Assembly (NCBI GenBank): GCA_947627585.1
Contig: CANQWP010000015.1
Location: 1 to 12,708 of the forward strand
Source: an uncultured Clostridia bacterium
GTDB taxonomy: Bacteria; Bacillota; Clostridia; Christensenellales; UBA1242
DNA: 12,708 nt
Reading direction: 5' to 3'
Shown: piece after piece, positions 7,254 to 12,531 of the stretch
Position numbering within the stretch: position 1 is the stretch's first letter
How the letters are laid out: the number at the start of each line of letters is the position of its first letter
The notes under the pieces: model-generated
Databases searched by the model: none
What the model saw: the letters and a program-made list of their open reading frames with translations, nothing else
What the model was told of the DNA's origin: nothing
Translations under genes and position numbers: made by a program

Positions 7254-7769
7254 TTGAGTGCTAATTTTGAAGCAAAAAAACAGGTTGTCGAAGAAATTAA
7301 AGAAAAATTTTCTAAGGCAAAAACCATCGCTTTTGTGGACTATCGTGGCTTGACTGTAGCTGAGGACACCGCGCTTCGCAAAAAGTTCCGTGCCGCTGGC
7401 TGCGACTATAAAGTTTACAAAAACCGCTTGATGTTGAAAGCACTTTCTGAACTTGGAATTGATTGCCCGGCAAATTACTTGGAAGGCACAACCGCTGTTG
7501 CTCTTGGATATGCTGACGAAGTTGCTCCAGCAAAAATCGTCGCAGATGCCGTCAATGACACCAAGAAAATGACAATCAAGTTTGGCATTTTGAACGGAGT
7601 TTGTGTGGACGCTCATGAAATTGAGGCCCTTTCAAAACTTCCTTCAAAAGAAGAACTTATTGCAAAACTTTTGGGAACGCTCAACAACACTGCTGCAAGT
7701 TTGTGCAGAGTGCTGTCCGCTCCGGCAAGAGGCTTGGCTGTCGCTTTGAACGCAATCGCAACAAAGTGA
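7254..7769 (+). CDS. rplJ: 50S ribosomal protein L10
   Basis: 171 residues, usual length. L10 anchors L7/L12 dimers to 23S rRNA at the base of the ribosomal stalk. N-terminal RNA-binding domain: KQVVEEIKEKF, then FVDYRGLTV and the conserved LRKKFRAAGCDYKVYKNRL; the C-terminal helix (KLLGTLNNTAASLCRVLSAPARGLAVALNAIA) binds L12 dimers. The start is the TTG at 7254, because AAGGAGG (7239-7245) sits at the right distance and translation gives the normal N-terminus SANFEAKKQ; the nearby GTG is out of frame. It is preceded by its autoregulatory leader and followed by rplL. rplK and rplA, the usual upstream neighbours, are absent. Confidence 0.97.
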   Translation: MSANFEAKKQVVEEIKEKFSKAKTIAFVDYRGLTVAEDTALRKKFRAAGCDYKVYKNRLMLKALSELGIDCPANYLEGTTAVALGYADEVAPAKIVADAVNDTKKMTIKFGILNGVCVDAHEIEALSKLPSKEELIAKLLGTLNNTAASLCRVLSAPARGLAVALNAIATK

Positions 7770-7895
7770 GTTTGAAAGTTGCTTGAAGCCTTCGGGCTGA
7801 ACACATTTTTGGCAAAAGAAGTGCCACAAAATCTTCTTGGACGGGGACGTCCACAAAAATCTAAACAAAAACAAAAAAATAAGGAGAAAAAGAAA
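7770..7895 (+). other. rplJ-rplL spacer with three consecutive hairpins
   Basis: A 126-base spacer holds three perfect stem-loops in a row: AGCC-TTCG-GGCT (7787-7798, a UUCG tetraloop), TGGCA/TGCCA (7810-7814 with 7822-7826), and TGGACG-GGGA-CGTCCA (7838-7853, a GNRA-type tetraloop). None is followed by a T-run, so these are not terminators. They could protect or process the mRNA upstream of rplL, whose product is needed in several copies per ribosome. The rplL ribosome site AAGGAG lies at 7881-7886. Confidence 0.6.
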
Positions 7896-8279
7896 ATGGC
7901 TGATATCAAAAATCTTGTTGAAGAAATCAAAAAATTGACAATTGTTGAAGTTTCCGAACTTGTAAAAGCTTTGGAAGAAGAATTTGGCGTAAGCGCTGCT
8001 GCTCCTGTTGCAGTTGCTGCTGCACCTGCTGCTGGCGCTGCCGCTGCCGCTCCTGCTGCTGAAGAAAAGAGCGAATTCAACATCTTCTTGAAAGAAGTTG
8101 GAGCAAACAAAATCGCTGTCATCAAAGTCGTAAGAGAAGTTACTGGTCTTGGACTTTCTGAAGCAAAAGCAATCGTTGATGGCGCACCTGCAATGGTGAA
8201 AGAAAACGTTGCTGCCGCTGAAGCAAAAGAATTTGAAGCAAAATTCAAAGAAGCTGGCGCGACGATCGAACTTAAATAA
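7896..8279 (+). CDS. rplL: 50S ribosomal protein L7/L12
   Basis: 127 residues, a typical length. L7/L12 forms the flexible stalk dimers that recruit and stimulate translation GTPases. Order: N-terminal dimerisation helices (ADIKNLVEEIKKLTIVEVSELVKALEEEFGV), an Ala/Pro/Gly hinge (about 33-54), and the C-terminal domain with EKSEFNIFLKEVGANKIAVI, the conserved VIKVVREVTGLGLSEAKAIV and the ending GATIELK. The frame is open further upstream, but the ATG at 7896 is chosen because it follows AAGGAG (7881-7886) and gives the canonical N-terminus. It ends 31 bases before a strong terminator. Confidence 0.98.
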   Translation: MADIKNLVEEIKKLTIVEVSELVKALEEEFGVSAAAPVAVAAAPAAGAAAAAPAAEEKSEFNIFLKEVGANKIAVIKVVREVTGLGLSEAKAIVDGAPAMVKENVAAAEAKEFEAKFKEAGATIELK

Positions 8280-8310
8280 GTAATTTAAAAATAATAAGAT
8301 TTGCGTGAAA

Positions 8311-8345
8311 AAAATACACTCTTTTTGGGGTGTATTTTTTTTGTA
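8311..8345 (+). terminator. Rho-independent terminator of rplJL
   Basis: AAAATACAC (8311-8319) pairs perfectly with GTGTATTTT (8330-8338), the stem can be extended inward by a T-G and a C-G pair, and it is followed by a run of T to 8342. Confidence 0.85.
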
Positions 8346-8361
8346 TATTTTTTCGCGAAAT

Positions 8362-8398
8362 GTCGTCAAAATTGGGCATTTTGCGACTTTTTTCTTTT
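8362..8398 (+). terminator. Second possible hairpin terminator before spoIIAA
   Basis: GTCG...AAAAT (8362-8372) pairs with ATTTT.CGAC (8378-8387) with a small internal loop; six T, C and four T follow. Just upstream is the palindrome TTTCGCGAAA (8351-8360). It may be a backup terminator for rplJL; its T-run lies next to the presumed spoIIAA promoter, so it could equally be regulatory. Confidence 0.4.
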
Positions 8399-8427
8399 GA
8401 GATGTTTTGGGCGCGATTTGCTATTCT
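8397..8427 (+). promoter_or_regulatory. Possible spoIIAA promoter
   Basis: TTGAGA (8397-8402) and TATTCT (8422-8427) are spaced by 19 bases, with TG at 8419-8420 as an extended -10. In B. subtilis this operon is read by SigH, but no clear SigH-type -35 (AGGA followed by A/T) is visible. The long spacing makes this a weak call. Confidence 0.3.
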
Positions 8428-8447
8428 TTTGAAAAAGGAGAATGCCT

Positions 8448-8756
8448 ATGCAAATCAAAAGTCGCGTTGCAGGCGGGGCGCTTTATGTGCTTCTTTGCGG
8501 GGAACTTGACGAACACTCGGCCGCCTACACAAGAATCACGCTTGACGAAATCTTTGACAAGCCGGATTTTAAGAAAATCATCATCGACCTTTCCGAGCTT
8601 TCTTTTATGGACAGCACCGGAATCGGCGTTTTGATTGGGCGATATAAGCGCATGAAGGACAGGGATATTCCAATTTACATCACCAACCCTTCTTCGCACG
8701 CCGAAAAAATCTTCAAAATGACAGGGCTTTATGACATCATGCCAAAAATTGTGTGA
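8448..8756 (+). CDS. spoIIAA: Anti-sigma F factor antagonist SpoIIAA
   Basis: 102 residues, a STAS-domain protein. In the forespore, dephosphorylated SpoIIAA binds SpoIIAB and releases SigF; SpoIIAB inactivates it by phosphorylating a serine. The key motif SFMDSTGIGVLIGRYK is present with the phosphorylatable Ser56, after a typical beta-rich N-terminus (VLLCGELDEHSA) and IIIDLSEL. An in-frame ATG at 8442 lies one base after AAGGAG (8435-8440) and cannot be the start; the ATG at 8448 has a 7-base spacing and gives a family-like N-terminus (MQIKSRV). Followed by spoIIAB and sigF, as in other spore formers, but a 379-base palindromic repeat block separates it from spoIIAB. The last five codons and stop are copied at 9053-9072. 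Confidence 0.93.
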   Translation: MQIKSRVAGGALYVLLCGELDEHSAAYTRITLDEIFDKPDFKKIIIDLSELSFMDSTGIGVLIGRYKRMKDRDIPIYITNPSSHAEKIFKMTGLYDIMPKIV

Positions 8757-8758
8757 GT
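8739..8758 (+). repeat. 20-bp direct repeat, left copy (end of spoIIAA)
   Basis: ATGCCAAAAATTGTGTGAGT, the last codons and stop of spoIIAA plus two bases. A perfect copy occurs at 9053-9072, on the other side of the palindromic repeat block. The flanking bases differ immediately outside both copies. Confidence 0.95.
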
Positions 8759-8759
8759 T

Positions 8760-8890
8760 GTCATGTCGAGCGGAAGAAAAGTGTGTCATTCTGAGCGTAA
8801 GCGAAGAATCTCTGCCAGCCAAACGCTTTGATCATTCAACTACTTGGCCAGCGGAGATTCCTCCACGCGCTTCGCTTGGTCGGAATGACA
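8760..8890. repeat. Interspersed palindromic repeat, unit A
   Basis: Begins GTCATGTCGAGC, then a long imperfect hairpin from 8784 to 8890: left arm TGTCATTCTGAGCG..AAGCGAAGAATCTC..GCCAGCC, a loop of about 25 bases, right arm GGCCAGCGGAGATTC..CTTCGCTTGGTCGGAATGACA. The type (GTCATTCTGAGC...GAAGAATC) belongs to small non-coding palindromic repeats that I recall from many bacterial genomes, MITE- or REP-like. No coding content. Confidence 0.85.
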
Positions 8891-8897
8891 AAATAAA

Positions 8898-9034
8898 GTC
8901 ATGTCGAGCCGAAAGAAAAAGTGTGTCATTCTGAGCGTAAGCGAAGAATCTCTGCCAGCCAAAAAGTTTGTTTAGGCAACTTGTGCTTCTAAGTCCCTGG
9001 CCAGCGGAGATCCTTCACTCCGTTCAGGATGACA
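8898..9034. repeat. Interspersed palindromic repeat, unit B
   Basis: A second unit in the same orientation. Bases 8921-8963 are identical over 43 positions to 8781-8823 of unit A, while the loop and the right arm (GGCCAGCGGAGATCC..CGTTCAGGATGACA) differ. The hairpin runs 8924-9034. Identical left arms with diverged right arms suggest recombination or gene conversion between family members. Confidence 0.85.
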
Positions 9035-9052
9035 CGATAAGTTGAAAATTAT

Positions 9053-9072
9053 ATGCCAAAAATTGTGTGAGT
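9053..9072 (+). repeat. 20-bp direct repeat, right copy
   Basis: Perfect copy of 8739-8758. It is followed by CGGGATGACAA, which together with the preceding T resembles the inverted start of the block (TTGTCATGTCGA, 8758-8769; 10 of 12 positions complementary). This points to an inserted element with inverted ends that duplicated the spoIIAA terminus. Confidence 0.9.
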
Positions 9073-9135
9073 CGGGATGACAAGAAGAACAGAAATCATA
9101 GGTGACAAGGGCAAAAAAAAGAAAAAGGAGTTTTT

Positions 9136-9582
9136 ATGAAATATTCAAATTTTATGGAAGTGACCTTCAAGGCGCTTTCAGTCAATGAGGGCTTTGCGCG
9201 CGTTTGCGTGGCGTCTTTTTGCGTGCAACTGAACCCTTCGGTGGACGAAATCACGGACATCAAAACTGCCGTCAGTGAGGCGGTGACAAACTGTGTTGTG
9301 CATGCCTATCCAACGGCGGTCAAAGGCGACGTGATTTTGAGATGTGAACTTGAAGACGACCTGGTCACCATCACCGTCACGGACAAGGGCGTGGGCATCA
9401 AGGACATCGAAAAGGCGCGTGAGCCGTTTTACACCTCAAAGCCGTCAGCAGAGCGCTCGGGCATGGGCTTCACCGTCATGGAAAGTTTTATGGACGATGT
9501 GCAGGTGCTTTCCAATTCTTTCGGCACGTGCGTGAAAATGACAAAGCGCATCATGGCAAATGAAAGCGCAAAGGTGGGCTGA
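9136..9582 (+). CDS. spoIIAB: Anti-sigma F factor SpoIIAB
   Basis: 148 residues, the usual length. SpoIIAB is a GHKL-fold ATPase and serine kinase that holds SigF inactive and phosphorylates SpoIIAA. ATP-site motifs: N-box SEAVTNCVVHAYP (E48, N52, H56), G1 box TDKGVGI (D83), FYTSKP and the glycine loop ERSGMGFTVMESFMD (106-120). Start ATG 9136 with AAGGAG at 9125-9130. It overlaps sigF by TGATG (9580-9584), the coupling seen in many spore formers, but is detached from spoIIAA by the repeat block; no convincing separate promoter is visible in the gap. Confidence 0.96.
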   Translation: MKYSNFMEVTFKALSVNEGFARVCVASFCVQLNPSVDEITDIKTAVSEAVTNCVVHAYPTAVKGDVILRCELEDDLVTITVTDKGVGIKDIEKAREPFYTSKPSAERSGMGFTVMESFMDDVQVLSNSFGTCVKMTKRIMANESAKVG

Positions 9583-10304
9583 TGCTGGGGCAAGAAGAAA
9601 CTCTTGACCTTATCAAAAAAGCGCAGGCGGGCGACGAGGCGGCAAAAACAAAACTCGTGGAAGAAAATTCGCCACTCATCAAAAGCGTCATTCGTTGGTT
9701 TAAGGATAAAGGCGTGGAAAATGACGACCTTTTTCAACTTGGGTGCATGGGCTTTTTGAAGGCGATCAACAATTTTGACGTTTCATTCAATGTCAAGTTT
9801 TCCACCTATGTTGTTCCAATGGTGGTCGGCGAAATCAAACGCTTCATGCGCGACGACGGCGCCGTGAAAGTGTCAAGAGCAATCAAAGGGCTAAATTTGA
9901 AAATCAACAAATTTGTTGATGCGTTTTTCATGGAAAACGGCCGAAAAGCGACCATTGCGGAGATTGCAAAACACTTCAAAATCAGCGAGCAAGACGTGGT
10001 GATGGCAATGGACAGCGCCAAAATGCCGGTGTCACTCTATACGCCATTTGACGACGGCGAGGAGGACGGGCTGACTATCATCGACCGCTTTGACGGGCAG
10101 GAAAATGAAGATTTTGTGGACAAATTTGCGCTCAAAGACCTGATTGAAAAACTTGATGAGCGCGACAAAAAAATCATTCTTATGAGATATTTTTATGACA
10201 AAACTCAAAGCGAAATCGCCGAGCGACTGGGCGTCTCGCAAGTGCAGGTCTCGCGCCTCGAAAACAAAATTCTGGAGAATTTGCGCAAAAAATTGGAAGG
10301 GTGA
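9582..10304 (+). CDS. sigF: RNA polymerase sporulation sigma factor SigF
   Basis: 240 residues, near the normal size. SigF is the first forespore-specific sigma factor and is held by SpoIIAB until the forespore forms. Region 2 with DLFQLGCMGFLKAINNFDVSF and FSTYVVPMVVGEIKRFMRDD (about 47-93), region 3 (about 96-155, AEIAKHFKISEQDVVMAM), and region 4 with ALKDLIEKLDERDKKIILMRYFY and the HTH EIAERLGVSQVQVSRLE (about 210-226). SigG and SigB have similar domains; the position directly after spoIIAB decides for SigF. The ribosome site AAGGTGG (9571-9577) lies inside spoIIAB. A weak terminator overlaps its stop. Confidence 0.95.
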   Translation: MLGQEETLDLIKKAQAGDEAAKTKLVEENSPLIKSVIRWFKDKGVENDDLFQLGCMGFLKAINNFDVSFNVKFSTYVVPMVVGEIKRFMRDDGAVKVSRAIKGLNLKINKFVDAFFMENGRKATIAEIAKHFKISEQDVVMAMDSAKMPVSLYTPFDDGEEDGLTIIDRFDGQENEDFVDKFALKDLIEKLDERDKKIILMRYFYDKTQSEIAERLGVSQVQVSRLENKILENLRKKLEG

Positions 10305-10318
10305 AACCCCTCTTTTTT
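10296..10318 (+). terminator. Weak terminator at the end of sigF
   Basis: GAAGGG and CCCCTC (10296-10301 and 10307-10312) pair with one mismatch around a TGAAA loop, followed by six T. The stem contains the sigF stop codon. Confidence 0.55.
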
Positions 10319-10321
10319 GTT

Positions 10322-10350
10322 TTGAGTTTCAAATCTTTTGGTGATATAAT
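10322..10350 (+). promoter_or_regulatory. Promoter of the hydrolase-phosphoesterase gene
   Basis: TTGAGT (10322-10327), a 17-base spacer and consensus TATAAT (10345-10350) with an extended -10 TG at 10342-10343. The A of the start codon is the seventh base after the -10 box, the usual place of the transcription start, so the mRNA is probably leaderless. Confidence 0.75.
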
Positions 10351-10356
10351 TTTTGC

Positions 10357-11772
10357 ATGAGCGAGAAAATTAAAGTTTTGATTGACACTGATGTTTGCAA
10401 TGAAATTGACGATCAATTTGCAATTTGTTACGCTTTGGCAAATGCAAAAAAATTGAATATTTTGGGATTCACAATCTGTCCATTTCGCGATGCCGCGAAG
10501 CCAAATCTTTCCATTCGTGATGGGCTGATTGACAGCAAAAACGAAGCAAATCACATTTTGCGTTTGTTTGGTGCGGCTTATGGAAAACAACCGTCAGTTT
10601 TTTTGGGGTGCGATGGCTTTTTGTCGGAAGGATATGACGGCACAAATCCTGCAGTTGAGAAAATTATTTCTCTCGCAAAAAGTGAGGAAAAATTTGTTGT
10701 TTGTTGCCTTGGGCCGCTTACAAATGTGGCAATGGCCATTCGTCTTGAGCCAAAAATTGCAAAAAATTTGGACATTGTTTGGCTCGGGACGGGGAACATT
10801 TTGCTGGACAAATTTTCTGACAGCAATTTTGTTGATGACAAAGATGCGTTTTATGAGGTTTTGAAAAGCAAAGCAAGGCTCACCGTTTTGCCTTCTAATT
10901 TGGCACGCGGAATTGTGACATCAAAATATGAATTTTTTGAGAACTCAACAAAAAACAATGTCACCGATTTTTTGAAATCACTCTTTGACCGTTTTGATTA
11001 CATAAAAAAAGAAAAAGAAATCAAGTCGATATATGACATTGCGCCAATCGCATATGTTTTGCATCAAAAGAAATTTGCTGTGCGTGAAATTGATGCCAAA
11101 CTTTTGGACAAAGAGAACGCCGTCAAATTGCCAGCAAACAGAAATGTTTTGGAAGTTTTGGACTTGCCAAAAAATTCTTTCGTGTGGCTAGACTTTTTAA
11201 ATTCCATAAACTCGATCAAAGATGGCGGATTCAAGCCACAAACTTTTTTCATTTCTGACACACATTTTGGTCAAGAAAGAAAGGTGAAAATCAAAGAAGT
11301 GCCATTCAAATCGGTCGAAGAAATGAACGAAGAAATCATCAGGCGTTGGAACAACAAAGTCGGGCCGCAAGATGTTGTCTATCATTTGGGGGACTTTGGC
11401 GACTATGAACTTGTCAAAAGGCTGAACGGAAAAATCATTTTGATTTGCGGGAACTATGAGCATTATGACTTCAACAACTTTAAAAAATTTCGTGAAAAAC
11501 TCATTAAACTTGGCTTTTTGGACGTTGTGGAAAAAGGAATGTATTTGGACGAAAGCGTGCTGGGTGAGAGGGTGTTTTTGACGCATAAACCTTCAAACCA
11601 CGCAAAGAGTGGGTTGACACTTTTTGGGCATGTGCACAGCCTCAAGCTTTTGACGCGATATGGCTTTAACGTTTGCTGCGCATATCACAACTTTGCACCA
11701 ATTACAGCTGCAAGCGTGAAAAAATATTTGAATTTCATCAAAAATCATGCCGACAGAGATGTTTTTGTGTGA
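10357..11772 (+). CDS. Nucleoside hydrolase / metallophosphoesterase fusion protein
   Basis: 471 residues, two domains. Residues 1-290 resemble inosine-uridine nucleoside hydrolases (IUNH), which cleave the N-glycosidic bond of ribonucleosides: Ca-binding loop IDTDVCNEIDDQFA (D10, D12, E16, D18, D19), CLGPLTNVAMAIRLEP (117-132), WLGTGN, and YDIAPIAY (226-233, where many relatives have HDP). Residues 295-460 resemble calcineurin-like phosphoesterases: SDTHFG (D301, H303), EEMNEEIIRRWNN, YHLGDF (D346), GNYE (365-368), H410 and GHVH (424-427). All metal ligands are present, but the usual GNHE/D has Tyr for the catalytic His. No signal peptide, so cytosolic. The start ATG 10357 is required to keep the first beta strand; no ribosome site lies between promoter and start. 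It stands alone between sigF and tRNA genes. A role in nucleotide or cyclic-nucleotide salvage is inference. Confidence 0.82.
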   Translation: MSEKIKVLIDTDVCNEIDDQFAICYALANAKKLNILGFTICPFRDAAKPNLSIRDGLIDSKNEANHILRLFGAAYGKQPSVFLGCDGFLSEGYDGTNPAVEKIISLAKSEEKFVVCCLGPLTNVAMAIRLEPKIAKNLDIVWLGTGNILLDKFSDSNFVDDKDAFYEVLKSKARLTVLPSNLARGIVTSKYEFFENSTKNNVTDFLKSLFDRFDYIKKEKEIKSIYDIAPIAYVLHQKKFAVREIDAKLLDKENAVKLPANRNVLEVLDLPKNSFVWLDFLNSINSIKDGGFKPQTFFISDTHFGQERKVKIKEVPFKSVEEMNEEIIRRWNNKVGPQDVVYHLGDFGDYELVKRLNGKIILICGNYEHYDFNNFKKFREKLIKLGFLDVVEKGMYLDESVLGERVFLTHKPSNHAKSGLTLFGHVHSLKLLTRYGFNVCCAYHNFAPITAASVKKYLNFIKNHADRDVFV

Positions 11773-11846
11773 TTTTTGCTTAAAAAGACTTTTTCGCATA
11801 AAATGTATTTGTTTCGGCAATTTTTTGAAAAAGTTTGCAAAAATTC

Positions 11847-11875
11847 TTGACTTTTCATGGCGTTTGATGTAAAAT
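11847..11875 (+). promoter_or_regulatory. tRNA cluster promoter
   Basis: TTGACT (11847-11852), a 17-base spacer, TAAAAT (11870-11875); about 20 bases upstream of tRNA-Pro. Confidence 0.75.
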
Positions 11876-11894
11876 GGCAAAGCAAGTGTCGTTT

Positions 11895-11970
11895 CGGGGT
11901 GTGGCTCAGTTGGTAGAGCGCGCGGTTTGGGACCGTGAGGTCGGGGGTTCGAGACCCTCCACCCCGACCA
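11895..11970 (+). tRNA. tRNA-Pro (anticodon TGG)
   Basis: Acceptor CGGGGTG/CACCCCG, D-arm GCTC..GAGC, anticodon stem CGCGG/CCGTG with loop TTTGGGA (TGG reads CCN proline codons), T-arm GGGGGTTCGAGACCCTC, discriminator A and encoded CCA. A hairpin GCAAAC/GTTTGC (11971-11987) follows directly and may help 3' processing. Confidence 0.95.
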
Positions 11971-12026
11971 GCAAACTTCTTGTTTGCAAAAGGCTCTTGC
12001 AATGGCAAAATGCCGGAAAGCAGGTT

Positions 12027-12103
12027 GGGCCTTTAGCTCAGTTGGTTAGAGCGACCGGCTCATAACCGGTTGGTCCGCGGTTCGAGTCCGTGAAGGCCCA
12101 CCA
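12027..12103 (+). tRNA. tRNA with CAT anticodon, probably tRNA-Ile2 (lysidine type)
   Basis: Acceptor GGGCCTT/AAGGCCC, D-arm AGCTCAGTTGGTTAGAGC, anticodon loop CTCATAA in stem ACCGG/CCGGT, T-arm CGCGGTTCGAGTCCGTG, A and CCA. CAT can be elongator Met, initiator Met or Ile2. It is not an initiator, because the first acceptor pair is G-C. The GGCTCATAACC arm and CCTTTAGCTC start resemble Bacillota tRNA-Ile2, whose C34 is converted to lysidine by TilS, more than elongator Met (typically GGTTCATACCC). Confidence 0.93.
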
Positions 12104-12122
12104 AAAAATTTTTGTTTTTTGG
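12101..12122 (+). terminator. A/T-rich hairpin after the second tRNA
   Basis: CCAAAAAA (12101-12108) and TTTTTTGG (12115-12122) form a perfect 8-bp stem with a 6-base loop. The stem begins in the tRNA CCA end, and the next tRNA has its own promoter, so it may end the Pro-Ile2 transcript; the T-run lies inside the stem, which makes it atypical. Confidence 0.35.
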
Positions 12123-12132
12123 CGAAATTTGT

Positions 12133-12161
12133 TTGCATCATTGCGTTGAATGTGATAAACT
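12133..12161 (+). promoter_or_regulatory. Possible promoter for tRNA-Asp and the downstream tRNAs
   Basis: TTGCAT (12133-12138), a 17-base spacer, TAAACT (12156-12161) with TG at 12153-12154. It ends 25 bases before tRNA-Asp. Confidence 0.45.
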
Positions 12162-12186
12162 TTAAAAGTCTTGTTCAAGGCGACTT

Positions 12187-12263
12187 GGCTCGGTAGTTCA
12201 GTTGGTTAGAACGCCAGCCTGTCACGCTGGAGGTCGTGGGTTCGAGCCCCATCCGAGTCGCCA
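12187..12263 (+). tRNA. tRNA-Asp (anticodon GTC)
   Basis: Acceptor GGCTCGG/CCGAGTC with one G-T pair, D-arm GTTC..GAAC, anticodon loop CTGTCAC (GTC) in stem CCAGC/GCTGG, T-arm GTGGGTTCGAGCCCCAT, discriminator G as normal for Asp, encoded CCA. Confidence 0.95.
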
Positions 12264-12415
12264 CCTTTTCAAAATTTTTGACTAGGAAAAATTTTGGGCC
12301 CGAAGGGTCCCTCGCCAAAATGCTTGTCATTTTGGTGAAAAACGAGCAAACAGACGGGGAGTGGATGTGATTTGCAAAAGCAAAGCACGAAACGGTTAGG
12401 CTGATTTGCGAGTAT
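12264..12415 (+). other. tRNA-Asp to tRNA-Phe spacer with competing hairpins
   Basis: A 152-base spacer with no gene. ATTTTGG (12291-12297), CCAAAAT (12315-12321) and ATTTTGG (12329-12335) allow two mutually exclusive 7-bp stems, and GGGCCC-GAA-GGGTCC (12296-12310) forms a small inner hairpin. No T-run after either stem. Possibly an RNA-processing element or a decayed repeat. Confidence 0.45.
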
Positions 12416-12491
12416 GCCCAGATAGCTCAGTCGGTAGAGCAAGGGACTGAAAATCCCTGTGTCGGTGGTTCGATTCCACCTTTGGGCACCA
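12416..12491 (+). tRNA. tRNA-Phe (anticodon GAA)
   Basis: Acceptor GCCCAGA/TTTGGGC, D-arm GCTC..GAGC, anticodon loop CTGAAAA (GAA) in stem AGGGA/TCCCT, T-arm GGTGGTTCGATTCCACC, discriminator A and encoded CCA. Its last 13 bases are repeated at 12532-12544. Confidence 0.96.
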
Positions 12492-12531
12492 CAGTGAACA
12501 AAGGCAAATCTCCTGAAAGGAAGGGTTTGGC

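Noticed and set aside
7779..7895. Upstream extension of rplL in the same frame
   Set aside because: It runs through the hairpin spacer and lacks a ribosome site; the ATG at 7896 with AAGGAG gives the canonical L7/L12 N-terminus.
7613..8369. Two long - strand frames opposite rplJ-rplL
   Set aside because: Antisense to well-conserved ribosomal proteins; low-complexity Ala/Ser/Phe content mirrors the L7/L12 hinge.
8442..8447. Start of spoIIAA at the ATG of 8442
   Set aside because: It is only one base after AAGGAG. The in-frame ATG at 8448 is correctly spaced.
8731..8934. Short + strand open frame over the end of spoIIAA and repeat unit A
   Set aside because: It translates the palindromic repeat, has no ribosome site and no family resemblance.
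8760..9034. CRISPR-like or tRNA-like reading of the two repeat units
   Set aside because: Only two units of about 130 bases, each a long palindrome with variable loop; no short regular repeats with unique spacers and no cas genes.
11778..11797. Possible terminator after the fusion gene
   Set aside because: Only an AAAAA/TTTTT stem with a 3-base loop and a mismatch; too weak to call, although transcription must end somewhere before the tRNA promoter.
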